Assembly: GCA_949286015.1 (NCBI GenBank) | Contig: CASEBB010000047.1 | Location: forward strand, 1 to 39,679 | DNA length: 39,679 nucleotides | Reading direction: 5' to 3' | Source of the DNA: an uncultured Succinivibrionaceae bacterium | Lineage (GTDB): Bacteria; Pseudomonadota; Gammaproteobacteria; Enterobacterales; Succinivibrionaceae | Shown: piece by piece, positions 16,563 to 24,586 of the stretch | Layout: each line of letters begins with the position of its first letter | Numbering within the stretch: the stretch's first letter is position 1 | Translations under genes and position numbers: made by a program | The notes under the pieces: generated by a model | Database searches by the model: none | What the model was told of the DNA's origin: nothing | Seen by the model: the letters and a program-made list of their open reading frames with translations, nothing else

Positions 16563-18317
16563 ATGAGCTTCAATATCCCGAAGATCCCTGCCAAACGCGT
16601 GGTCATCGTTGGCGGTGGCTTTGGCGGTTTACGCCTGTGCCGTACCTTGGCTGATAACCCTAACTTCCAAGTGGTGTTGATCGACCAGAACAACTTCCAT
16701 CAGTTCCCTCCGCTGATCTACCAAATCGCCACGGCCGGTCTGCAGGTAAGCTCTATTGCCTTCCCCTTCCGCAAGATGTTCGACGACAGCAAGAACATCT
16801 ACTTCCGTATGTGCGAGCTGCGCGCCGTCTATCCAAAGGAGCGTTACATCCAAACCTCCATCGGTAAGCTCGATTACGATTACCTCGTGATCGCTACCGG
16901 TACTACCACCAACTACTTTGGTAACGCGCATCTGCAAGAAGAGTCCATGCCGATGAAAACCATCAGCGAGTCCATGGGCTTACGTAACGCGTTGCTTGAG
17001 ACCTTTGAGCGTGCCAATACCTGCGCTACCGCCGAAGAGCGTGCCGAGCTTTTAAATGTGGTGATCGTCGGTGGCGGCCCTACCGGTGTGGAAATCGCCG
17101 GTGCTTTGGCCGAAATGAGACAGCACGTGCTGCCACGTGACTATCCAGATTTAGACGCTAACCTGATGAAGATCCACCTCGTGCAGGGTGGTAAGCGCCT
17201 GTTACCGGCGATGAGTGAGACCGCCTCTAAGGCCGCTTACGGTTACCTCGTCAATATGGGCGTGGACGTGCAGTTAAGTGCCTACGTGCGTGACTACTCT
17301 GATCACATGGTCAAGCTGCAAGACGGTCGTACCTTTAAGTCCCAGACCATTATCTGGGTGTGCGGTGTGACCGGACGCCGTATTAAGGGCCTCGATGATA
17401 AGAGCTATGGCCGTGGCAACCGCCTCTTAGTCGATCAATTCAATAAGGTCGAGGGCTACACCAACATCTTTGCTATCGGTGATATCGCTCTGATGCGTAC
17501 CCGTGGCTATCCAAATGGCCACCCACAGATGGCGCAAGCTGCTATTCAGCAGGGCAAGAACTTAGGTGAGAACTTTGCCCGTAAGGAAAAGGGCGAGCGC
17601 TTAAAGCCATTTAGCTACCGTGACTTAGGCTCGATGGCGACCATCGGTAGAAATAAGGCCGTGGCCGATATCGCTGGCTTTAACTTCACCGGTACCTTAG
17701 CGTGGTTCATGTGGATGGGCGTGCACCTCATGTCCATTCTCGGTGTCAAGAACAAGATCTCTACCGTCATCGACTGGGCATGGAGCTACGTTACTTACGA
17801 CAAGTCGAACCGCACCATTATCTCGGCGAAGCTGCCACGTGTGATCACGGAGCGTAACTACGAGATCTCGCGTCGTCACTGGGGTGAGCTCGTTCAAGAG
17901 CAAGAGGAAGAGGCCGAGCGTATTGCCGCTGAGACGGAGAAGACTCACTCCGCTGCCGAGAGCGCTAAGCTGGCTTTAGCTCGTACTGCGTTAGAGCGTG
18001 CTGACAACGCCTTAAAGGCTCTGCATGCCGCGCAACAGCGCTTATCAGCAGCGCCAACTTCTGCCGCTGAGCCTGCTGCAGCGCCAGCTGCTGAGCCAGC
18101 GCAAGTGCCAGCGTCAGCACCTGCACCAGCGGTGGCACCGGCAGAGCCTGCAGCCCCAGCCAAGCCTGCAGCTGCTCCAGCCGCGCCTGCTGCGTCTGCA
18201 TCTCCAGCAGCCGAGTCTGCACCAGCTGCAGCTGCTGAGGCAAAGAGCGCAAAGAAGCCAGCTGCCCGTGCCCGTCGTAACGGCTCTAAGGCTGCTCCGG
18301 CAAAGGCTGCGAAGTAG
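16563..18317 (+). CDS. ndh: Type II NADH:quinone oxidoreductase (NDH-2) with long Ala/Pro-rich tail
   Basis: A single-subunit flavoenzyme that passes electrons from NADH to membrane quinones without pumping ions. The FAD Rossmann motif GGGFGGL is at 17-23, the NADH motif GGGPTGVEIAGALAE near 168-182, FAIGD near 303 and PQMAQAAIQQG near 320. A hydrophobic segment LAWFMWMGVHLMSILG near 379-394 and the following WAWSYVTYD match the membrane-anchoring C-terminal helices of NDH-2. Homology ends near 435; about 150 more residues follow, first a charged helix rich in Glu and Ala, then an Ala/Pro tail ending in Lys/Arg-rich AKSAKKPAARARR. Usual family length is 400-450. The ATG at 16563 begins just before the first strand, with AAGGA upstream. 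Function of the tail is unknown. Confidence 0.9.
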   Translation: MSFNIPKIPAKRVVIVGGGFGGLRLCRTLADNPNFQVVLIDQNNFHQFPPLIYQIATAGLQVSSIAFPFRKMFDDSKNIYFRMCELRAVYPKERYIQTSIGKLDYDYLVIATGTTTNYFGNAHLQEESMPMKTISESMGLRNALLETFERANTCATAEERAELLNVVIVGGGPTGVEIAGALAEMRQHVLPRDYPDLDANLMKIHLVQGGKRLLPAMSETASKAAYGYLVNMGVDVQLSAYVRDYSDHMVKLQDGRTFKSQTIIWVCGVTGRRIKGLDDKSYGRGNRLLVDQFNKVEGYTNIFAIGDIALMRTRGYPNGHPQMAQAAIQQGKNLGENFARKEKGERLKPFSYRDLGSMATIGRNKAVADIAGFNFTGTLAWFMWMGVHLMSILGVKNKISTVIDWAWSYVTYDKSNRTIISAKLPRVITERNYEISRRHWGELVQEQEEEAERIAAETEKTHSAAESAKLALARTALERADNALKALHAAQQRLSAAPTSAAEPAAAPAAEPAQVPASAPAPAVAPAEPAAPAKPAAAPAAPAASASPAAESAPAAAAEAKSAKKPAARARRNGSKAAPAKAAK

Positions 18318-18916
18318 GAAGCTGCGGCCTAAGACCGCAACTGTTTGCTGGGGACTAAGCGAGAGCTTAGTGTCCCAGTGTCATGCTGTTGCTAGCACTC
18401 CCTGACCACTCCCCGTGCCTCTCCCAACACCACTCCCACCACTCCATCCACTCCAGCCACTCCTGTGACCATCGCCGTAGCTGTGGTCACAAAGCCTGCG
18501 CAAGGCTAAAAGCTCTGTTGCTTCAAGCGCAAAACGGCGGCACTTCCACCTGTCATACAGGTGAGGCTGCCGTGAGAGAAAGTATTCGTTGCTTTTTTGT
18601 CCGTGGCTTGCTTATTGCACTTTGGATTTTGCTGAGGAGCAAGCTTTAGGTAATCTCTTTTCGGCGTGTGGCCGCTATATGGGAATAGCGACGGGCTTGG
18701 TGTTCCTTGCATGTTTAACGCAAAACAGCACTCTGTGCCTAAAAGTGCTGACGCGTTAAGGGCTAAAGCAGACTATGCTGTGTTGTATAGGCTTGGCTCT
18801 AACCCTAGGGTTGGGATGTTTGTGCAGACCAACAACTAAAATCTGACCTCAAAGCACTTACCGTGTCTTGAGGGAAAGGCGGTCTGTAGATCTTCCCAAG
18901 GCGAGGAGAGATTTCG
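18318..18916. other. Intergenic region between ndh and the EAL-HDOD gene
   Basis: It holds the hairpin at 18348-18378 and a second stem at about 18548-18570 (CACCTGT-CAT-ACAGGTG within a longer imperfect stem, then GTTGCTTTTTT). No gene is supported. Confidence 0.4.
18348..18378 (+). terminator. Hairpin after ndh, probable terminator
   Basis: CTGGGGACTAAGC and GCTTAGTGTCCCAG form a long stem with one bulge around a GAGA loop, 31 bases after the ndh stop. No T-run follows, so it is not a textbook intrinsic terminator. Confidence 0.5.
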
Positions 18917-20254
18917 GTGGCTGAACCAAATAAAGTTGAGGACGGCGAGCAAAAGCCAAACCCTCAACCAGTACGCACCATGCTCGTAAGCACGATTCCG
19001 TACTGGAATTCGCAAAGCCAAGCTTTCTATTACGAGCTCTCCTTTGTCACAGTCGATGGCAAGACCCGTATCACGCCTGAGTATACTCACGAGGCTTTAG
19101 GCCGTTACTTAGTGCAAAGCAATCTTGATAAGTACGTCGGCCCTAAGGCTGGTGTGGCTATCAATGTCCAATTCTCGGATGCTTTCCTTGATTTCCGTCA
19201 TGAAATCAACTACAGCCGCATTCTGGTGCGCCTGCCATCCAATCAACCAGTGAGCCCAACTCTTGTGCAGCAAATGCGCGAGATGAGCTCCTTTGGTATG
19301 TCCTTCGCCTCTGACCTTGAGACTATCATCCGTGAGAAGTGGTTAGAGCAGTTACCACGTTTTGATTACGTTGTGCTGGACATGCACTCGCCTAATATCG
19401 CCAAGGACATCGTCGCCGTCCAGAGCCTGCGCCAAATCCAGCCGCGCCTTAAGATGATCATCTCTAATGTGCAAAGCCAAAAGGAGATGAAAGTCGCGTT
19501 TACCTTGGGCGCTGCCTTAGTAACGGGTAGGGGAAAGTTTAACCCGTTACCGGTCTGCCTCTTAAAGCCACCATATGACGCCAATAAGAAGGAGATCTTC
19601 TTAGAGGAGCGTCAGCTCTGCCTGCTCATGAGCTTTATGTGTGCGCCACGGCCAAACATTCAGCAGATTAACATGCTGCTGCGCTCGTCCTTTAAGATGT
19701 GGCAGACCTTTAACCTGCTGGCCAAGAGCATCGACAAGAGTGTGTTTTTTTCCTTCCGCTCGATGGAGGATATCGTTAAGCACTTTGGCGGTCACGGTGC
19801 ACGTAACCTTATTGCTCTGGGCATTGCGGTCATTCAGTACGACCTCTATAACCGTGCGACCAACATCAATGGCGACCAGCTGGTGGACTACTTCCGTCGT
19901 TTAGTGACGCGCGCCATTTTTATCGAGTCGCTGTGCAAGATGTACCCGTACTTTGCGCCATGCCGTGATCTCATTTTTGAGTTTGTGATCTTTCACGGCT
20001 TGGATGCGATCATGGTGCACCGCCCTGATAAGGTCTTCCGCATTACGCAGGACTTGATTAAGCCGCGTTGCCGCTTCCTGCGTGTGCTGCAGGACTTAAT
20101 CGTGCTGGGAGACAGCGTGGAGTACTTAAACTTCCAGAGTATCCGTGCGGTGGGCCAGCGCTATAAGCTCAATGACCTGCGTGTGATTTACCTGCACGAG
20201 CAGGCTGCGGTCAAGGCCATGGACTATTTGCGCTCCATGAAGATCCTGCGCTAA
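18917..20254 (+). CDS. Degenerate EAL plus HDOD domain signalling protein
   Basis: A 445-residue soluble protein. Residues 20-215 follow the fold of YuxH-type EAL domains (STIPYWNSQSQAFYYELSF at the position of the usual RQPIFDRxxxVxAYELL; AINVQFSDAFLD for the asparagine strand; FDYVVLDMHS). The catalytic E-x-L motif is absent, reading ILVRLPS, and other metal ligands are not evident, so c-di-GMP hydrolysis is unlikely. Residues 230-420 match an HDOD domain (LCLLMSFMCAPRPNIQQINMLL, then HFGGHGARNLIALG). HDOD proteins lack the HD metal site and act as regulatory scaffolds. The GTG start at 18917 has GAGGAG upstream. No partner is adjacent; the nearby HD-GYP phosphorelay makes a c-di-GMP context plausible. 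Confidence 0.75.
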   Translation: MAEPNKVEDGEQKPNPQPVRTMLVSTIPYWNSQSQAFYYELSFVTVDGKTRITPEYTHEALGRYLVQSNLDKYVGPKAGVAINVQFSDAFLDFRHEINYSRILVRLPSNQPVSPTLVQQMREMSSFGMSFASDLETIIREKWLEQLPRFDYVVLDMHSPNIAKDIVAVQSLRQIQPRLKMIISNVQSQKEMKVAFTLGAALVTGRGKFNPLPVCLLKPPYDANKKEIFLEERQLCLLMSFMCAPRPNIQQINMLLRSSFKMWQTFNLLAKSIDKSVFFSFRSMEDIVKHFGGHGARNLIALGIAVIQYDLYNRATNINGDQLVDYFRRLVTRAIFIESLCKMYPYFAPCRDLIFEFVIFHGLDAIMVHRPDKVFRITQDLIKPRCRFLRVLQDLIVLGDSVEYLNFQSIRAVGQRYKLNDLRVIYLHEQAAVKAMDYLRSMKILR

Positions 20255-20467
20255 TTAGGGCGCTGGGAGTGGCGTGTGGAGTGGCGTCGTTTGGGTCTGT
20301 GAGTAAGGCGCCTTGAGCCTACCTTGGAGGTACGACACGGTAACGGCGCTGTGCTCGCAGTGAGCAGGGCGCATCCACGCGGCACTTTACTTTTGAGACT
20401 CATGGGCGGAGGGACAGAGCGCAATGCGCTTGTCTGCATTCCTGCCTGCCTTTTCTTTTTTCCTGTT

Positions 20468-20489
20468 CTTCTTCTTCTTCTTCTTCTTC
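20468..20489 (+). repeat. CTT microsatellite (about seven units)
   Basis: Seven CTT units in non-coding DNA, flanked by other T- and C-rich sequence. It has the same unit and length as the tract at 16324-16345. Confidence 0.9.
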
Positions 20490-20645
20490 CACCTCTTTTG
20501 GTGCGCGCACTTGTCATTCAAGTGCACTAGCGTCCAGATGCAGCTGTCTTTGCGCCAAAATAGCGCATAAAGGCGATGTGATGCCTGTTTTCAGGTTGGG
20601 GACAGCCGCTTTTGTCCCTGTGTGGGCTCATCGTGCAATTTTTCC

Positions 20646-20673
20646 TAGACAAGCGCTGCTGCTTGTGTACAAT
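20646..20673 (+). promoter_or_regulatory. Probable potF promoter
   Basis: TAGACA (20646-20651) and TACAAT (20668-20673) are separated by 16 bp. No other gene lies between this and potF. Confidence 0.45.
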
Positions 20674-20979
20674 GTCTCAAATTTTTAGGGCAAATTCTGG
20701 GGCGCCATCCGCGTGTTTATCAGCTTTTTCCGCGCAATTGCGTAAACGTCACAGTAAGTCCTAAGCTGCTGTTGTCCTCTCTCCTCTTGCTCTGTGCTTT
20801 AAGAGCTTTTGGCGCTTAGGGTGATGTGCAAGGCCACAGCAGAAGAGCGTCATTGCCTGCTGTCTTACATGCAGTACGACAATGGCACGTGCGTTCTTCC
20901 GCCGCTGCTTGAGCAGCGCGACGGGCGGTTGGATGTTTGGTCAACCCTGTGGGGTGTTTCTCTTTTTGGGGGAAATCAC

Positions 20980-22125
20980 ATGCGTCGCACTTCTTTAAAA
21001 GCTTTACTCGGTGGCCTCTTTGGCGCAGCTTTACTTTCCACCAGCTCCCTTGCTGCCGCTGATGAGGAGAATAAGGTCAACATCTGGAACTGGAGCGATT
21101 ATATCGGCTCCACCACGGTTGAGGACTTTACTAAGGCCACTGGCATCGAGGCCAATCACGTCTTATTCGACTCCAATGAGTTAGTCGAAGCCCGCCTGCT
21201 CTCGGGCAGCTCCGGCTTTGACGTGATCATGATGACCTCCTACTACGTGCCACGTCTGGCGCAGGCTGGTGCTCTGCAACCTTTTGATAAGAGCAAGCTG
21301 ACTCACTACAGCAACCTCGATCCAAAGCGCATGGAGCTCTTAGCCACCATCGACAAGGACAACGCCTATGCTGTGCCATACACTGAGATCTCGGTGGGTA
21401 TTGGCTACAACACCAAGAAGATTGCTGAGGTTTTTGGCCCTGACTTTAAGGTGGACAGCTGGGACGTGCTCTTTAAGCCAGAGAATGCGGCTAAGCTCAA
21501 GCAGTGCGGTATCGCTGTTTTAGACTCCCCAATTGAGGTTATTTCCACGGTGCAGCACTATCTGCAGAAGGATCCAACCTCTGAAAAGCGTGGCGATTAC
21601 GAAGAAGCGAAGCAGGTTTTAACTGACCTTGCCAAGAACGTCAGCTACTTCCACTCGAGCCGTTACATTAACGACTTAGCTTCGGGCGACATCTGCATGG
21701 CCATTGGTTACAGTGGCGATATTCTGCAGGCCAAGGATCGTGCTAAGGCTGCTAACCGCGACTACGAGGTGGAGTACGTCTTTCCAAAAGAGGGCGGCTT
21801 ACTGTGGTTTGATTGCTGGGTGTTAGCGCATGATGCGGCTCACCCTGACAATGCTCACAAGTGGGTAGACTACCTCTTAAGTGATGATGTGGCTACTTCG
21901 ATCTCCAATGAGATCCGCTACCTCTTACCAGTGACGGGCGCGATTGCTAAGTTAGATCCTGCTTTAAAGGACAACCCAAGCGTCAATCTGCCACCTGAGC
22001 TGTTAGAGAAGGCATACTTCCCACAAGTGCCATCGGCTCGTCAGTCGAAGCTGCACAATGAAGTGTGGAATTACATGAAGCTGAACTCGACCTCTGATGA
22101 GGAAGAGGGCTCGGGCTGGGAATAG
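20980..22125 (+). CDS. potF: Putrescine-binding periplasmic protein PotF
   Basis: A 381-residue solute-binding protein of a polyamine ABC importer. It starts with an N-terminal signal peptide (MRRTSLKALLGGL then a hydrophobic stretch and LAAADEE near 27), secreted to the periplasm. It then follows E. coli PotF closely: WNWSDYI (the aromatic floor of the ligand site), FDSNE, GIGYNT, DSWDVLFKPEN, LDSPIEV, YFHSSRYINDLASGDICMAIGYSGD and PKEGGLLWFD. The ATG at 20980 has GGGGGA six bases upstream and immediately precedes the signal peptide. No potG, potH or potI is adjacent, so its permease must lie elsewhere. It sits 15 kb from speA-speB, which make the same ligand. An intrinsic terminator follows. 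Confidence 0.93.
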   Translation: MRRTSLKALLGGLFGAALLSTSSLAAADEENKVNIWNWSDYIGSTTVEDFTKATGIEANHVLFDSNELVEARLLSGSSGFDVIMMTSYYVPRLAQAGALQPFDKSKLTHYSNLDPKRMELLATIDKDNAYAVPYTEISVGIGYNTKKIAEVFGPDFKVDSWDVLFKPENAAKLKQCGIAVLDSPIEVISTVQHYLQKDPTSEKRGDYEEAKQVLTDLAKNVSYFHSSRYINDLASGDICMAIGYSGDILQAKDRAKAANRDYEVEYVFPKEGGLLWFDCWVLAHDAAHPDNAHKWVDYLLSDDVATSISNEIRYLLPVTGAIAKLDPALKDNPSVNLPPELLEKAYFPQVPSARQSKLHNEVWNYMKLNSTSDEEEGSGWE

Positions 22126-22159
22126 TCTGAGCGCGTGTCCTTAAAAGGGCACTACAGCA

Positions 22160-22203
22160 AACAAAGAGGGGCAGGGCTTAGCGGCTTTGCCCCTTTTTGT
22201 TTG
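22160..22203 (+). terminator. Rho-independent terminator of potF
   Basis: AGGGGCA pairs with TGCCCCT around an inner GGC/GCC stem, followed by TTTTTGTTT. A-rich sequence before the stem lets it work in either direction. It begins 35 bases after the potF stop. Confidence 0.85.
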
Positions 22204-22279
22204 GCTGTACTGTGCTGAGGTAATGGCCTATAGCGCGTATCATCTGTGGTTAAGAGCCGAACCTTCTTCACCTTAGAGA

Positions 22280-22379
22280 GTGAGTATCCCAAAAAGCAAA
22301 TCTCAAAGGAGGTAACTGCCTACAATCAGGTGTTTTACCCTTAGAGTAGGTGTTTGCTCAGGCTCTACTCTCGAGATAA
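22280..22379 (+). repeat. 100-bp dispersed repeat, copy 1
   Basis: It is nearly identical to 28675-28774, both exactly 100 bp, from GTGAGTATCCCAAAAAGC to CTCTCGAGATAA, with the first 40 bases identical. It includes AAAGGAGGTAACTGCC, a strong Shine-Dalgarno-like string without an ORF behind it, and ends in the shared CTCGAGATAA core. Confidence 0.9.
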
Positions 22380-22623
22380 GGTATCTACCTTAGAGATAAG
22401 GCGCACCCGCGCCGCTGAGGCTGTAGCCTGTGCTGGCTGCTAAGAGCAGCAGAGAGCCACCGCCATTATCTTTAGTGAGTGAGTGAGCCACCGCAGCTAC
22501 GCAGGCTACGCTGATTACGCGGCGCCGCTATATAGCCTTGCGCTCATTAAGATAAGCGCGCCAGTCCCGCCTGCTCACCGCTCCATGTGGTCACAGTTGT
22601 CATGTGCCCGCACACAGCAGCGC

Positions 22624-22651
22624 GCAATAAAAAAGCCACTGTTAAGTGGCT
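22624..22651 (-). terminator. Rho-independent terminator of the HD-GYP operon
   Basis: AGCCACT and AGTGGCT form a 7-bp stem with a GTTA loop; on the minus strand it is followed by TTTTTT. It lies about 60 bases past the HD-GYP stop. Confidence 0.9.
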
Positions 22652-22712
22652 TCGTGGCGATGTGTTTAGAGGGGATAGTGGGACAAGCTCTGGCTTACCC
22701 TACGCGGCGCCG

Positions 22713-23810
22713 TTAAAGCGCTAAGGCCGGAATCGCGCTGTGGATATCCGTAGCGACGATCTCGCCAATAATGCTCTTAAAGACCGCAATCAGCTCAGGA
22801 TTGAAGACACCACACTGATTCGTGCATATCATCTCCAAAGCCACCTCATGGCTAAAAGCCTTCTTGTAGCAGCGCTCTTGCGTTAAGGCGTCATAGACGT
22901 CAGCAAGGCCCACCACCTGCGACCAAATGCTAAGCTCGTTGCCCTTTAAGCCCTCAGGGTAACCGCGACCATCATAGCGCTCGTGATGGTGCAGACAGAT
23001 GTCATAAGCGTAGTTGAGAATGGTCGAGGTGTTAACGCCAATCTTCTGAATGAGCTCCGCACCACGCACCGTGTGCGTCTTGATGATATTGAACTCATCA
23101 GGGGTTAAGCGGCCTGGCTTGTTTAAAATGGCGTCCGGAATCGCGATCTTACCAATGTCGTGCAGAATGGAGGCATAGGCGATGTTGTTAATATCATCAT
23201 CGGTAAGATTGGCGCACTCGTGGAACTTGAGCTCACGTAAACGCTGCAACAGACGGTAGGTAATGTTGCGAATCGATAACACGTGCTTGCCCGTCTCGCC
23301 CGAGCGGAACTCAATGGCCAGCGCTAAGGTCGAAATGACCTTGACATTGATCTCCGAGAATTCCTTGTTCTTGCGGGCAATCTCGCGCTCTTGCAGCAGA
23401 TTCTTGTACTCCAGCGAGCGATGAATCTTGAACAGCTCAATTTGCGAGTTGACGCGCTTGTAAAGGAAGGCCGAGTTAAAAGGCTTCTCAATGATGTCAG
23501 AGATCTGATACTCAAAGGCCTCTAACTGCTGATCCTTGTTCTCTGCCGTAATGAGGAAGATCGGCACGCCGTTTAAGAGCTCGTTCTCACGAATGTGCTC
23601 TAAATAGCCGTAGCCATCCATGACCGGCATGGTAATGTCCAGCAGCACCGTCACGATTTCATCTGCATGATCGCGGGTATAGACAAAGGCATCAAGACCG
23701 TTACTAAATTGCACAGTCTTGTAGTCCCCACCAAAGATGCAATCGAGAATCTCGCGGTTCATCTCGATGTCATCTACGATGAGAATGGTGTTTTTATCTT
23801 GACTGTCCAT
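22713..23810 (-). CDS. Response regulator with HD-GYP domain (c-di-GMP phosphodiesterase)
   Basis: A 365-residue two-domain protein. The receiver domain (about 6-125) has the acidic pair D13-D14, phospho-acceptor D58 in LLDITMPVMDG, and the TAEN and EKPF motifs. After a helical linker, the HD-GYP domain (about 150-345) has ILHDIGKIAIPD with the HD metal ligands, LTPDEFNIIKTHT, and HHERYDGRGYPEGL containing the GYP signature. All expected catalytic residues appear present, so c-di-GMP hydrolysis controlled by phosphorylation is predicted. ATG at 23810 has GGAGG just upstream; a GTG one codon earlier is the alternative. It lies 120 bases downstream of the Hpt gene, last in a three-gene phosphorelay cluster. 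Confidence 0.95.
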   Translation of the reverse strand: MDSQDKNTILIVDDIEMNREILDCIFGGDYKTVQFSNGLDAFVYTRDHADEIVTVLLDITMPVMDGYGYLEHIRENELLNGVPIFLITAENKDQQLEAFEYQISDIIEKPFNSAFLYKRVNSQIELFKIHRSLEYKNLLQEREIARKNKEFSEINVKVISTLALAIEFRSGETGKHVLSIRNITYRLLQRLRELKFHECANLTDDDINNIAYASILHDIGKIAIPDAILNKPGRLTPDEFNIIKTHTVRGAELIQKIGVNTSTILNYAYDICLHHHERYDGRGYPEGLKGNELSIWSQVVGLADVYDALTQERCYKKAFSHEVALEMICTNQCGVFNPELIAVFKSIIGEIVATDIHSAIPALAL

Positions 23811-23929
23811 CACCCCTCCACCGGATTACACACTCCGCTCACGCTGCTGCCTACACATCGCCAATCTTGAAGTAGAGCCTCCTATGAGAGTCCCCACAGG
23901 GGCAAAAGCAGCGCTTTGTGTCTTGCGCC

Positions 23930-24280
23930 TTAGTCTAATTGCGCAATGGCCTCACGGGTCTGTTGCACCTTAGGGGCAATAGCCTTACACATGGCCATAG
24001 CCTCCTCGTTCTTGCCAGCACGCACCGTTTGCACGATATCGTTAAAGTCACGGTATAAGGCCACTAAGCCTAAGTTACCTGCGATGCCCTTGAGCGTATG
24101 CGCGGAGCTCTCAATGCCCTTGTAATCCTGTGCCTCCATGGCGCTCACTAAGGCGTCATAGGTTGGCTCCGTGATAAAGCGCTTTAAGTACTTGAGGTAC
24201 ATTGGCTCAAAGTTGGAAAAACGTGCCAGCGAACCGGCTACGTCAATCTCAATCACTCCTTGTAACTCTGTTAGGGTCAT
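23930..24280 (-). CDS. Hpt (histidine phosphotransfer) domain protein
   Basis: A 116-residue stand-alone Hpt protein that would carry a phosphoryl group from the receiver of the hybrid kinase to another receiver. The phospho-accepting histidine is H61 in SSAHTLKGIAGNLG, the standard Hpt signature, within a four-helix bundle. The family is typically 100-130 residues. The ATG is followed by MTLTELQGVIEIDV, typical of Hpt N-termini, and has a weak AAGAG upstream. It lies between the hybrid kinase (upstream) and the HD-GYP response regulator (downstream) on the same strand, the expected partners. Confidence 0.93.
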   Translation of the reverse strand: MTLTELQGVIEIDVAGSLARFSNFEPMYLKYLKRFITEPTYDALVSAMEAQDYKGIESSAHTLKGIAGNLGLVALYRDFNDIVQTVRAGKNEEAMAMCKAIAPKVQQTREAIAQLD

Positions 24281-24586
24281 CGCTCTTACCTAAATAATCA
24301 TGCCCCATGTTCTGAGGCAGAATACCTCAATTGTGAGGCTATAGTAAACCTACATGAGATCGTATGCCCTAAAGGACATACGCAGATGCCGACGCTACGG
24401 TTCGAGGTGCTTGGGCTTATACACCTAAAGCACAGGCATCCTGTAGGGTTAAGCTGCGCAATGCACAGTAGCTAGTATGGTACACAGGAACTGTCAGTAT
24501 AAAGGCAGATAGCGGCAAAAACACATCTTTAGGGACAAATAAGTCGCCAAGAATTAAAACCGCATGTCACCTCACAGTTTTACCTG
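24281..24586 (-). other. Structured intergenic region ahead of the Hpt gene
   Basis: Three hairpins stand in a row: CCTCA-ATTG-TGAGG type at about 24326-24339, CGTATGCCC-TAAA-GGACATACG at 24361-24382, and a larger fold at about 24385-24445 with outer stem AGATGCC/GGCATCC and an inner GTGCTT/AAGCAC stem. They would sit in the leader of the Hpt transcript or attenuate readthrough from the kinase gene. Confidence 0.45.

Larger units (their letters stand above)
20255..20979. other. Intergenic region ahead of potF
   Basis: It contains a CTT microsatellite at 20468-20489 and a probable promoter at 20646-20673, implying a 5' leader of about 300 bases for potF. The frame of potF is open upstream to 20809 but those codons lack homology and end before a signal peptide start. 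No riboswitch fold was recognised. Confidence 0.4.
22206..22712. other. Convergent intergenic region between potF and the HD-GYP gene
   Basis: It holds copy 1 of the 100-bp repeat (22280-22379), a further AGAGATAAGG near 22391-22400, and the minus-strand terminator of the HD-GYP gene. No gene is supported. Confidence 0.5.

Noticed and set aside
20809..20979. N-terminal extension of potF
   Set aside because: It would bury the signal peptide; the GGGGGA site fits ATG 20980.
24405..24425. tRNA-like GGTTCGA string
   Set aside because: No acceptor, D or anticodon stems fit around it.
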